Translations under genes and position numbers: made by a program
Shown here: piece after piece, positions 37,834 through 49,319 of the stretch
Position numbering within the stretch: position 1 is the stretch's first letter
Layout: every line of letters begins with the position of its first letter
NCBI GenBank assembly: GCA_933228675.1
Contig: OW121744.1
Location: 113,266,671 to 113,330,670 of the forward strand
Length of the DNA: 64,000 nucleotides
Source: Stomorhina lunata
Lineage: Eukaryota > Arthropoda > Insecta > Diptera > Rhiniidae
Direction: 5' to 3'
Notes under the pieces: model-generated
Database searches by the model: none
Seen by the model: the letters and a program-made list of their open reading frames with translations, nothing else
Told to the model about the DNA's origin: nothing

Positions 37834-38510
37834 ATATCTTCCTTGGCTCAACTTTTTATAGAAATGTTTTCCTTTTGTCAAGTTTTTTTAGAAATGTTTT
37901 ACTCTGGTCAATTTTTCTGTAGAAGTGTATTCCTTGGGTCAACTTTTCTGTAGAAATGCTTTCCTCGGGTTAACTTTTCTATAGAAATGTCTTCCTTTTG
38001 GTAAACTTTTATATGGAAATGTCTTTCTCTGATCAACTATTCTTTACAAATATCTTCTTTTGGTTAACTTTTTTACAGAAATATCTTCCGCTGGTTAACT
38101 TTTTTTATAGAAATGTCTTCCTCTGGTCAACTTTTTTATAGAAATATCTTGCTCGAAGACATTTCTACGGAAAAGTTGACCACTTTTCTGTAGGAATGGT
38201 TTCGTCTATTCATCTTTTCTGTAGCAATATCTTCCTCTGGTTAACTCTCTACAGAAATGTCTTCCTCTGTTAAACTTTTCTATAGAAATGTCTTCTTCTG
38301 GTCAACTTTTTTATAGAAATATCTTCCTCTGTTCGACTTTTCTATAGAAACGTCTTCCTCTGGTCAACTTTTCTACAGAAATGTCTTCCTATGTTCAACT
38401 TTTCTCTAGAAATGTCTTCCTCTGTTCGACATTTCTATAGAATTATCTTCCATTTGTTAACTTTTCTATACAAAAGTCTTCCTATCGTCAAGTTTTCTTT
38501 AAAAATATCT
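37834..38510. repeat. Family B 31-bp satellite, forward orientation, diverged
   Basis: About 20 degraded units (CAACTTTTCTATAGAAATGT, CTTCCTCTGGT) meeting the reverse-orientation block head to head. CTGGT/CTGTT replaces CATCG in most units, a local subtype. A short inner flip (GAAGACATTTCTACGGAAAA) is seen near 38155. Confidence 0.9.
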
Positions 38511-40949
38511 AAGTCTGAGACTGATTTTCTAAGACATCCTGAGTGAGACTTTTGAGTGTTTTTGAAGTGTTTTTTTTCTCAGTGTCTTAAACATTTTATA
38601 TTTGTTGACTTTGTTTTTGTTGAAAATGTCTGCACTTTTGTCTATTACAAACATTTATGAGGACATTTACTTTAATTTAACATGCGTTAGCAGAAGGTAA
38701 ACGTGTTTTTAATAATTTCTATTATTTTATTTACACGTTTTACGTTTTTCACTTTAACACTCAGTTGACATTGTTTGAAAAAAATATGTATGAGTATATT
38801 TTTGAGTTTAAACCTATTTAGTGAGGGTTTCACAAAAAGTTTTAGAGCTTTTTTTAGCTTATTTATAAAGAATTTTTTTTTTTTTTTGGAATTTAATAAA
38901 ATTTTTGTTGAGGTTGGTTGCATGACTTTCACATTTACTTGGTGTTGCGTTACTTTTTAGAACATTTTTCTTTTAGAGGATAAATATTGTTTTGTGAATG
39001 TGTGTTTAAATAGAGGATAGGAGTGGGTTGAAATTTTATAGTAGTTGTTTTTGTTGGTCCAAATAAAAGTATAAAATGTGCGTGTCCTTGCCTCATTGCT
39101 TACAGAAAACTCTTGTTCTTGTGCTTTTTTTTTGTGTATAAAACATTGTTCCATGTATAACGAGGTCAACATGACAAAAAATTATTACAATATTTCTACT
39201 TTTTATACACAGAAAAATATAAAATATAAAAATTCATAAAACCAAAAAAAATATTCTTCCAACACTTACGTACTCGTACATTAACAGCAAACAGTTGTTA
39301 AGGTGCTTTGGGGTTTGTTGCTTTTTTTCCATTTTTTTTTTGTAATTTTAAAAATTTTTCAAGAAAATGTTTTTCGTCTTCTGTTCAGTTTTGTTTTTCT
39401 TCGAGTCCTTCTTCAGTATTTTTCACAACCATAAAGACAAGTACATACTTACTTAAAGTTTAAATGAAACCATTTAAGAGGATGTTAAACTATTTTCATA
39501 CTAAGAACTAGAGAGAACGAAAAAAGTACTTAAATTTAAAATGAATAAAAGTATAAAAGATTTTGTGGTGGGTTGAGGAAGAAAGTATAAAATCGTTTTT
39601 TTATATAAAAGTAATGGCAGCAGAAAACAAACATCCTCTTCCTTTGGCCATTAATAATGTTTATCACGCTAAAAAAATAGACTCGCCAGACACATCATTA
39701 GAAAAACTTAGATAAAAAGTAATTTAAAACTGAATATGGACTTTTTTGTTGGTTTTTGGGTCAAATACAATAACCTTTAATGGCTTTGGAATAAAGACAT
39801 TTTAAAAATCAGGTTAAAGACTTATTTGTATTAGAAATTTTACAGAGTTTTAGATAAAAGTAATTGAATTCTAAGGAATGGTATTAGTATAAGCACTACT
39901 ACATGTTTAAGTACTGGTATCAATACTATAATTAGAACTATTTAGTATTAGTACTGAAAGTAGTACTCGTATTTATACTAAAAGTACAAATTTAATATAA
40001 TACAATTTCCATTTTTTTTTATCTTTAGCAATTTTTCTTTAGTCTCAAGGATAGCAGAAAATGAGTTTTTGCAAGTATATGCAGTTGATTTGAAATTTTT
40101 ATTACTTCAAATACCTTAAACAACAATTTCCTAAAAAATCTTGATTTAACTGGAACAGATAAATTATATACAGACTTTCAAACTTAACAATTTGTAAGAA
40201 AATAGGTTTTTTTCATAAATTTTTAATTTTTCATAAAAATTTTTAAATCTTAATAAAATTTTTAAAACTTTATGAATTATTTCTCATCAAATATTAAAAG
40301 CTATCAAAAGCAATTCATACTCGTTTGAATACAAATATAAATTAAAGAAATTTCTGTATGTAAATTGACATTTCCACACATGCAATTTGTTATCGTTTTT
40401 TTGATCATATATATCCAGTTACTTAAAAATATCAGATACAAATAAATCTACTGCTTGTATAAAAATACAAAGGTGTACATTAAAGCAACTATATCCTCAA
40501 ATAAAATACATTGATACTCGTTTATAACAAATATAATTCACAGTGTGAACATAAATGTAAATACTCTTATACGCAATTTCATATACACACATATACATAC
40601 AAATTTATTTCAATACTACTATAAAAGGGTGGCTTTCAGTATCTGTTTTTTAAATAAAAGTGTTAACAACTATTGAAAAAAACTACAAAATAAAACCCCA
40701 TATAAAAACTGACAAATAAAAATATATATTGTTAATACTTGTCTATAGGTGTATAGAGGACCATAGGACTATGATATCAAAAAATCAGCAATATTTTTAA
40801 ATTTACATACTTTCTTCAAATAAAATTTGTTTTTGTTGGCTGTGGGCTTAAAGAAAACAGAACAACATAAAAATATTCCAAAGACCAACAGACACTCGAT
40901 GATAGTTACGAATGAAATGGACAAAAATTGGATTTTACAGTTAACGACA
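38511..40949. other. Unique AT-rich spacer, no gene seen
   Basis: No exon or known transposon recognised. A patch at about 39875-39995 is rich in AGTACT/TAGTATTAGTACT-like words. Frames at 38687-39172 overlap on both strands and are low-complexity. Confidence 0.5.
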
Positions 40950-41155
40950 AAAAAAATTCTTACAAAAATAAGAAATTTTTGAAAAATTTCCTATAAGTAA
41001 AATAAATTTTTGAAAAATTTCCTATAAAAATAAGAAATTTTTGAAAAATTTCCTATAAAAATAAGAAATTTTTGAAAAATTTGCTATAAAAATAAGAAAT
41101 TTTTGAAAATTTCCTACAAAAATAGGAAATTTTTGTAAAATTTCCTTAAAAATTT
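40950..41155. repeat. Short family A array, minus orientation
   Basis: Six or seven units of the AAATTTTTGAAAAATTT/CCTATAAAAATAAG type, moderately diverged. An isolated small seed or remnant about 0.9 kb before the larger A block at 42040. Confidence 0.9.
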
Positions 41156-42039
41156 TTATTGTTGCACAGTGTTATTGCTAGCTAGGGCTTCAGTTTTTAT
41201 TAAGATTTTTACCAATCACTGCCTATAGCCCCATTTTATTGTGTATATAAAGTAACTTATACATATATTGTTAAGGTAAAATACACATATTTATATAGAG
41301 ATATCCTGTCACACACACAAACACAATCACATATACATAGAAATTGGTGTACAGTCATAAGTACCAGGTTTTAAAATTGGATTTTACTATTAGTAACAAC
41401 AGCCATCACCCTGTACAAGGCTTTCAACGAGCCCATTCATGGTATGTTGCCTCCATTTTTTTTATTCTTCAATACACTTTAAATTTGTTCCTTACATATC
41501 CTTTTCAGTACAAAAAATAGTTGATGGTATAAAAATGTATGTTATACCCAAGTTATGCGTGCCAATATAGTTAATTTTATTCCTCGTTTTTTATAAGAAA
41601 TAGCCATCTATTGTTACCCCAGTCCATTCATTTAAAGGTAAAACATATAAAAATTTTTGTGGTAAAAGTTGAAAAACACAAAAACCAAATTCAAAACATT
41701 TTTGTTTCAGAAAAAGGGGTAATGCAAAAAATATCCTTATAAAAGGTGTTGACAATAAAGGATTTTTGTTGTGAGTTTTATATATAAAAAATATTGTTTT
41801 TTTATTGTTTGAATTATTTTTTGTATTAAGGAATGAAGTGTTAAGTATTTGTGAAAAACACAATAACAATTTGTTAAGTGGTCTTAGCATTTTTAAACCA
41901 TTTGTGTTTCTTTTGTCTGGCAGAAAGAACAAAAATTCTTATCGATCTCAGAAATTTTAAATAATTTGTCGGAAAGTGTTTGAAGGGGTATGGCACAAAT
42001 ATTTTAAACATTGTTTAAATTTAAATCTTTTATAGTAGA
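41156..42039. other. Unique spacer, no gene supported
   Basis: The longest open frame outside the real exon lies here on the minus strand (41591-41932, 113 residues). Its product is rich in Phe, Leu, Asn and Lys, shows no recognisable domain or signal peptide, and lacks flanking splice or start context. I treat it as chance. Confidence 0.5.
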
Positions 42040-42767
42040 AATTTTAAAAATATCTTATAATTCTATAGGAAATTTTGCAATCATGATTTTCAAAAAAAAT
42101 TTTTCAAAACTTTCTTATTTTTATACAAATTTTCTATTTTTATAAGAAATTTTTCAAAAATTTCCTGCTTTTATAGGAAATTTTTCAAAAATTTCCTGCT
42201 TTTATAGGAAATTTTTCAAAAAGTTTCCTACTTTTATAGGAAATTTTTCAAAAATTTCCTATTTTTATAGGATATTTTTTAAAAATTTCCTATTTTTATA
42301 AAAAATTTTTCAAAAATTTCCTATTTTTATAAGAAATTTTTCAAAAATTTCCTATTTTTATAGGACATTTTTCAAAAATTTCCTATTTTTGTAGGAAATT
42401 TTTCAAAAATTTCCTATTTTTATAGGAAATTTTTCAAAAATTTCCTATTTTTATAGGAAATTTTTCAAAAATTTCCTATTTTTATAGGAAATTTTTCAAA
42501 AATTTCCTATTTTTATAGGAAATTTTTTAAAAATTTCCTATTTTGATAGGAAATTTTTCAAAAATTTCCTATTTTGATAGGAAATTTTTCAAAAATTTCC
42601 TATTTTGATAGGAAATTTTTCAAAAATTTCCTATTTTTATAGGAAATTTTTCAAAAATTTTCTATTTTTATAGGAAATTTTTCAAAAATTTCCTATTTTT
42701 ATAGGAAATTTTTCAAAAATTTCCTTTTTTTGTAGGAAATTTTTCAAAAATTTCCTATTATAGGAAA
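42040..42767. repeat. Family A 31-bp satellite, plus-orientation arm
   Basis: About 23 units of CCTATTTTTATAGG plus AAATTTTTCAAAAATTT, with a local cluster of CCTATTTTGATAGG variants near 42540-42610. It ends at a shortened dyad CCTATTATAGG (about 42757-42767), after which the array runs in the opposite orientation. Confidence 0.96.
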
Positions 42768-43430
42768 TTTTTGAAAAATTTCCCATAAAAATAGGAAATT
42801 TTTGAAAAATTTGCTATAAACATAAGAAATTTTTGAAAAGTTTCTTATAAACATATGAAATTTTTGAAAGATTTGTATAAAACTAAAAATTTTTTTAAAA
42901 ATTTCCTATAAAAATAGGAATTTTTTAAAAAATTTCCTATAAAAATAGAAATTTTTTAAAAAATTTCTTATAAAAATAAAAAATTTTTGAAAAGTTTCCT
43001 ATAAAAATAGGAAATTTTTGAAAAATTTCCTATAAACATAAGAAATTTTTGGAAAATTTCTTATAAACATGAAATTTTTGAAAAATTTATATAAAACTAA
43101 AAAATTTTGGAAAAACTTCCTATAAAAATAGGAAATTTTTGAAAAATTTCCTATAAAAATAGGAAATTTTTGAAAAATTTCCTATAAAAATAGGAAATTT
43201 TTGAAAAATTTCCTATAAAAATAGGAAATTTTTGAAAAATTTCCTATAAAAATAGGAAATTTTTGAAAAATTTCCTATAAAAATAGGAAATTTTTGAAAA
43301 ATTTCCTATAAAAATAGGAAATTTTTGAAAAATTTCCTATAAAAATAGGAAATTTTTGAAAAATTTCCTATAAAAATAGGAAATTTTTGAAAAATTTCCT
43401 ATAAAAATAGGAAATTTTTGAAAAATTTCG
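42768..43430. repeat. Family A 31-bp satellite, minus-orientation arm
   Basis: About 21 units of the reverse-complement form. The first ten are diverged and the rest (about 43100-43430) nearly perfect. With 42040-42767 it makes a contiguous inverted repeat of about 1.4 kb. At 43430 the sequence flips again inside the GAAATTTTT dyad. Confidence 0.96.
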
Positions 43431-43580
43431 AAATTTTTCAAAAATTTTCTTTTTTTATACGAAATTTTTCAAAAATTTTCTATTTTTATACGAAATATTT
43501 CAAAAATTTCCTATTTTAATACGAAATTTTTCAAAAATTTTTTTTTATAGGAAATTTTTCAAAAATTTTTTATTTTTACC
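43431..43580. repeat. Family A short plus-orientation tail
   Basis: Four or five degenerate plus-orientation units (GAAATTTTTCAAAAATTTTC, TTTTTATACG) directly after the second flip point. Confidence 0.9.
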
Positions 43581-44259
43581 AAGAAAAGTATCTAAAATTT
43601 AAAAAAAATTTTGTTTTTCTTGCATATGATTTTTTTTTTCAAATTTTGCAGATTTATGCAGCTGAATATTTTTGCTATAAAAACTCTTGAATATTGTCAT
43701 AACACTAATTAAACTGATAGAAGCTAACTAATTACCATAATAAATATTTTAATGACTTCATATCAAGAGCATACAATTTTTTTGAATAAAAACGCTTTTA
43801 ATTTAATTTTTTCAATATATTTTTAGTTTTTATTATTTTCAGTTTTTTTTTTTTTTGTTCTTTGTTTAATATATATATAGAGCTTAAATATCAACTATAT
43901 TTAAATTTTTTATAACTAAATTTTTTATTAGTTTTTTTTTTATTATTTACTAAAATATTTATACATTCAAGTAAAAAAAAGTGTTTGTGGGGGGAAAAAA
44001 TATAAATTACATTAAATTACATTACATTATCTATAGATAATTTTTTTTAATTATTCATTTTTAAATTTTGGTAGCTAAAAAAATAAATGCAATTTACATA
44101 TGTATAATTTGTAATTTAAGTTATCTTCTTTTTTATATAGAAAAAGAAATTTTTAATACTAATAAAGAGTATAAGTTTTATACAAAATTTTGAGTGAAGA
44201 AAAAATGTTAATGAAGAAAATTATAGGCCGGTTCATTAAACGTTGTAAATAGTCTAGCT

Positions 44260-44359
44260 TTGTAGCATTTCGTACAACCATAGCATCATAATCTTGACGA
44301 TATGGTAAAGCAAATGCTACAATGTTAGCCCATTTCCAAGGAATTGTTAATAGGGCTAA
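44260..44359. repeat. Nested inverted repeats, candidate MITE core or structured RNA
   Basis: TTGTAGCATTT (44260-44270) pairs perfectly with AAATGCTACAA (44312-44322). Inside it ACCATA (44277-44282) pairs with TATGGT (44301-44306). Directly after it TTAGCCC (44325-44331) pairs with GGGCTAA (44353-44359). The segment is clearly richer in G+C than its surroundings. Whether it is a small inverted-repeat transposon or a transcribed structured element cannot be told from one copy. Confidence 0.5.
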
Positions 44360-45370
44360 TGTTTTCCTTTGACAGATAATTATAAAATTGTTTCATTTAA
44401 ACCTAGAATCTAATTATTTACAAAAATAATTCGAAATTATTATAAAACATAGAGATTGTTTTTAAATTATGAAAGTTAAAATTTAGTTTTTCAAGAAAAT
44501 TTATTTCAAACAAAATATTTTTGTGCCTTTTTCTAAAAATTTCTTTAATTAAAAAATTTCTTTTGCCTAAAATCATACACCAATTTTTATACATTTTGGT
44601 CTAATATTATTAGATATACACAGTTTTTTCTTTTTTTTAGCTGAATAATCCATATTTTTTTATAATTTTCTATTATGATAATAAAGTGCCTTTATTTTTC
44701 ATGATTTTCTCAATTTTTAATAATTTTAGAAATTTACTTTAAATTTTAGTTTTTTTTTATACTTTTTATTGATAATAGTCTTTTCGTGTTTAATTTTCTT
44801 TATAATTATTGTGTCTAACTAAATTTTCTTCATATATAATTTTATGCTCTACATTTAATTATCAATTATATTTATAATATTTACAATTTTTAATAAATTT
44901 ATTTACAAAATTTTTAAAAATTTCTTTTAAAATTCTTCATAATTTTTTATTTCCTTTATTTTACTATTCAAATAGCAAAAGCTCTTTTCATATTAACTAT
45001 AAATTTTGTATGGGATAATCATAAGTTTTCACAGTTTCTTTAGAAGTGTTGCCTACCTTTAGGATCATTACAAAATTTCTCTTTTGTATTTAGAAACTTT
45101 TTGAATTATTTCCTCAAACTGTGTTACTTTTAGTTTTTAATCTATTTTTATTTCCTTACATATCCTTTAAATGCTATTGATTTGTTGTTGTTTTTTTTTT
45201 CTTTTACTTTTAAGTTATTTTTATACCTATTTTCTTTAGTTCTATATCTTAATATTTTTGTAACACTTTTTTTTCGGTTTGGTTTCTATTGGAAGTCTTT
45301 ATTTCAAAATTTGTTCGTTTGGGTTGCAAATAGGTTTATGAGAACTTAACAGAAAGTTTATGATAAACAA

Positions 45371-45496
45371 AGGTCAAAGGTGAACAAACTAAGTTGAAAG
45401 TTTGAAGTTGTATTGCTGTAACATAAGGCAATAGGTTTTTTGCCAATATGTTAGAAATCATTAAAAAGTTCAAAGTTCATTGAACTTTGATGAACT
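45371..45496. promoter_or_regulatory. Candidate nuclear-receptor response elements (two DR1 motifs)
   Basis: AGGTCAAAGGTGA at 45371-45383 is a DR1 arrangement of AGGTCA-like half-sites, the type bound by HNF4, RXR/USP and COUP/Seven-up receptors. AGTTCAAAGTTCA at 45467-45479 is a second DR1 of AGTTCA half-sites, followed by inverted TGAACT at 45481-45486 and 45491-45496. The motif match is direct; function is inference, and short motifs occur by chance. Confidence 0.35.
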
Positions 45497-45744
45497 AAAT
45501 GTGTATTTTGATACAACTAGGATCATAAGCCAATTGAGAATATTAACATTTAAGTCTGTAAAAATAGAATTTTCGTTGAAATATTAAATTTTCATTATTT
45601 GATTTACTAGATCACAAATCAGTAAAAGAAGTTCTTTGGAAGTCTCATTTAAAGAGAAATCTTAAAAGTTATAAAATCCTAGATTTTTACTCATATAAGC
45701 CTCAAATCAAAAAAAAGGAGCTTAATTTGGAATCACTCCACTTT

Positions 45745-46065
45745 GGGGGGTATGCAAATCGCAGCATTCGATATCGACCCAAATGAATGTTATCTCAGAA
45801 ATATATGTGTAGCATACTTTTAGGATAATCTAAATAATATTTAACTCTTACTATATTGTAACATATTTGTTAAAAAATCAATGATAGTAAAATAATTTCA
45901 TTTAAACTAAATGTTTTGATATACAAACGGATATGTGTAGCTATCAATTTTTATTAAACTTTTTGACAAATAAATTATTTTGAAAATCCCTAAGGTATGT
46001 TATACAATATTTGCTTAAAAGCCTGAGCTTTCGACCGATATTGTATGCAGCGATTTGGCTCCTAA
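45745..46065. mobile_element. Foldback or MITE-like element with long diverged inverted arms
   Basis: The left arm (about 45752-45840) and the reverse complement of the right arm (about 45968-46060) align over roughly 90 bp. Examples are CAAATCGCAGCATTCGATAT versus CAAATCGCTGCATACAATAT, and GTAGCATACTTTTAGG versus GTATAACATACCTTAGG. The centre lies near 45905. Long subterminal inverted repeats around a short AT-rich middle without coding capacity fit a MITE or foldback element. Exact ends and target-site duplication were not resolved. Confidence 0.5.
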
Positions 46066-46079
46066 GTAAACATTTTTGG

Positions 46080-48620
46080 TGGAAAACTTTTTACCAAAAA
46101 TTTTTCTAAAGAAAATTTTTTATCAAAAATTTTTCTAAAGAAATTTTTTTTTTATCAAAAATTTTTTATAGAAAACTTTTTTATCAAACATATTTCTATA
46201 ATAAATATTTTTATTGACATTTTTTTTATAAAATCTTTTTCTATATAAAATTTTTCTAACAAAATTTTTTTATCAAAAATTCTTCCATAGAAAATTTTTT
46301 ATCAAAAATTTTTCTATAGAAAAATTTTGATCAAAAATTTTTTTACAGAAAAATTTTCATCAAAAATGTTTCTATAAAAAAACTTTCATTAACAATTTTT
46401 CTATAGAAAAATTTTTTCTTTAAAAAAATGTTCAACAAAAATGTTTTCTATAGAAAAATTTTCATCAAAAATTTTTCTTAGAAAAAGTTTCATCAAAAAT
46501 TTTTCTTAGAAAAATTTTTATCAAAAATTTTTCTTAGACAAATTTTCATCAAAAATTTTTCTTAGAAAAATTTTCATCAAAAATTTTTCTTAGAAAAATT
46601 TTCATCAAAAATTTTTCTTAGAAAAATTTTCATCAAAAATTTTTCTATAGAAAAAATTTCCATTAAAAATTTTTCTATAGAAAAATTTTTGATGAAAATG
46701 AATATTTTTTCTATTTTTCAATAGAAAATTTTTCATCAAAAATTTTTCTATATAATATTTTTTCTATTTTTCAACAGAAACTTTTTTATCAAAATATTTT
46801 TTTTTATTATTTTTCTATAGAAATTTTTTCCATAGAAAATGTTTTTATCAAAAAGTTTTTTAAATAAAATTTTTTTATCATAAATTTTTCTCAAAAAATT
46901 TTCTAAAAAAAATTTGTTATCAAAAATTTTTCTATAGAAAAATTTCATCAAACTTTTCTATAGAAAATATTTCATCAAAATTTTCTTAAGAAAAAATTTT
47001 ATCAAAAATTTCCTATTGAAAAGATTTCATGAAAAATTTTCTATAGAAAAAATTTCATCAAAAGTTTTCTATAGAAAAAATTTCATAAAAAATTTTCTAT
47101 AGAAAATATTTCATCAAGACTTTCTAAAGAATAAATTTCATCAACAATTTTCTAAGGGAAAAAGTTTATCGAAAATTTGTTATAAAAATTTTCGATAGAA
47201 AAATTAATCAAAAATTAAAAAAAAAACATGTTTATCAAAATTTCATCAAAAATTTTCTATAGAAAAAATTTTATCAAAAATTGTCTAAAGAAAAATTTTC
47301 ATCAAAAATTTTCTAAAGAAAAAATTTAATCATAAATTTTCTCAAAAAAGTTTCATTAAAAATTTTCTAAGAAAAAAAAAATTCATCAAAAATTTTCTAA
47401 AAATAAAATTTATAGAAAAAATTTTATTAAATATTTTCTATAAAATATTTCATCAAAAAATTTTATCAAAAATTTTTTATAGAACACATTTCATTCAAAA
47501 TTTTCTATAGAAAAAATTTCATCAAAATCAAAAATTTTTTAAAGAAAAAATTTCATCAAAAATTTCTAAAGAAAAAATTTTCTAGAGGAAAAATTTTACC
47601 AAAAGTTTTCTAAAGAAAAAATTTAATTAAAAATTTTTTATAAAACAAATTTCATTAAAAATTTTTTATAGAAAAAATTTCATCAAAAATTTTCTATAGA
47701 AAAAATTTCATCAAAAATTTTCAGTAGAAAATATTTCATCAAAAATGTTCTAAAAAAATGTCATTAAAAATTTTCTAAGAAAAAATATTCATCAAAAATT
47801 TTCTAAAGAAAAAATTTTTTATAGAAAAAATTTTATTAAATATTTTCTATAAAATATTTCATCAAAAATTTTCTATATAAAAAATTTCATCAAAAATTTT
47901 CTATAGAAAAAATTTCATTAAAAATTTTCTATAGAAAAAATTTCATCAAAAATTTTCAATAGAAAAAATTTCATCAAAAATTTTCTATAGAAAAAATTTT
48001 ATTAAAAATTTTCTATAGAAAATATTTCATCAAAATTTTCTAAAGAAACAATTTCATCAAAAATTTTTTAAAGGAAAAAGTTTATCGAGATTTTGTTATA
48101 GAAAAAATTTAATCAAAAATTTTCTTTAAAAAAATGTTAATCAAAATTTCATCAAAAATTTTCTATAGAGAAAATTTTATCAAAAATGGTCTTAAGAAAA
48201 AATTTCTCCAAAAATTTTTTATAGAAAAAATTTTCTAAAGAAAAAATTTCATCAATAATTTTCTTTAGAAAAAATTTCATCAGAAATTTTCTATAGAAAA
48301 AATTTCATCAAAAATTGTTTAAAGAAAAAATTTCATCGAAAATTTTCTTTAGAAAAAAATTCATCAGAAGTTTTCTCTAGAAAAAATTTCATCAAAAATT
48401 TTCTATAGAAAATATTTCATCAAAAATTTTTTTAAGAAAAAATTTCATCAAAAATTTTCGATGGAAAAAACTTTATCAACATTTTTTTGTAGAAAAAATT
48501 TCATCAAATATTTTTTATAAATAAAATTTCATCAAAAATTTTCTGAAGAAAAAATTTCATCAAAAATTTTCTATAGATGTAATCAAAAAAATGTAATCTA
48601 TAGAAAAAATTTAATTTTTT
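46080..48620. repeat. Family E 28-bp satellite (TTTCATCAAAAATTTTCTATAG type)
   Basis: Roughly 90 diverged units with period 28 bp in the better-preserved part (47000-48580): TTTCATCAAAAATTTTCTAT then AGAAAAAA. The dyad TTTTCTATAGAAAA is shared with families B and C. The left third (46080-47000) is irregular, with period near 30. Units at 46690-46950 include local inversions (AAAAATTTTTGATGAAAATG). It ends about 430 bp beyond the poly(A) site of the minus-strand gene. Confidence 0.93.
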
Positions 48621-49043
48621 CCAAATTGTCGATTCCTACTACTCTGAGCTTTTATAAAAAACATATGCTAAAAAACCATTAAAATATCTTCAAAATGATA
48701 TGAAACTGCAAAGTTCTTTAAAAAATGTATGCAATTATATTTAAATAAAGCAATCAAAATACAATTTTTTTTTGTTGCATAAGTTCAGGATAGTCTTGAA
48801 GGACAGAAAGTTGTGGCTTAAACCCTTTATAACTTATGAAAAATTGAACCGATTTCAAAGTTATATATCTTGTTGGAAAGGTAATTTGGTATTACCTTAG
48901 AATCCGTTAGTATTTATTTAGAAAGTATGTCCTAATTATTAAAATTTTATAAAAATGTTAAAATATATATTTTTCATAAAACTTAGTTTGTTCATTTTTC
49001 TTTGAAAATGTCAATTTAACATTTTTTTAAACAAAAAATTTAA
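48621..49043. other. Spacer between array E and the gene 3' end
   Basis: AT-rich unique sequence downstream of the minus-strand gene. A patch of higher complexity (about 48790-48900, CTTGAAGGACAGAAAGTTGT, ATTGAACCGATTTCAAAG) resembles dispersed fly repeats but could not be assigned. Confidence 0.5.
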
Positions 49044-49049
49044 TTTATT
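49044..49049 (-). terminator. Poly(A) signal AATAAA of the minus-strand gene
   Basis: AATAAA on the minus strand lies about 270 bases downstream of the TGA stop and about 170 bases after the in-frame TAA at 49221-49223. It is the first canonical signal found after the coding exon, so it is the likely 3' end signal, with cleavage expected 10-30 bases further on. Confidence 0.65.
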
Positions 49050-49319
49050 TCGATAATGACAACTTTAGTACAAATTATTTTCTAAGTGAAAAACTATAAC
49101 TAATCCCTTACACTATAATACAAAAATAAAACTAAACTAAATAACTAAACTTCTAGACTTATACAGAATATAAAATCTTAAAAATTAAAAAGGTATTAAA
49201 TTTAAACTATATCTACAATCTTAAACAATTGTGGTACGTTCCGCCGAGGATGTTGTTGTACACGTACTACTCCCCCCTATACACACAATCTGACATTTAA
49301 TGTCATCTTTAGGTAACTC
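49050..49319 (-). other. 3' untranslated region, the first third possibly translated by readthrough
   Basis: Follows the TGA. The first 96 bases are 43% G+C and open in frame up to the TAA at 49221-49223. The rest (49050-49220) is strongly AT-rich like ordinary fly 3' UTR. The composition break coincides with the TAA, not the TGA. Confidence 0.6.

Larger units (their letters stand above)
43581..46079. other. Very AT-rich unique region with three structured or motif-bearing patches
   Basis: No exon seen. Three islands of higher complexity are listed separately: a nested hairpin segment (44260-44359), a DR1 nuclear-receptor motif cluster (45371-45496) and a foldback element (45745-46065). Confidence 0.5.

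Noticed and set aside
41591..41932. Minus-strand open frame of 113 codons, the second longest in the window
   Set aside because: Composition is that of AT-rich noise, with no domain, no signal peptide and no splice-site context.
42040..43580. Long terminal inverted repeats of a DNA transposon
   Set aside because: Both arms are ordinary family A satellite in opposite orientation, with no central coding region or target-site duplication.
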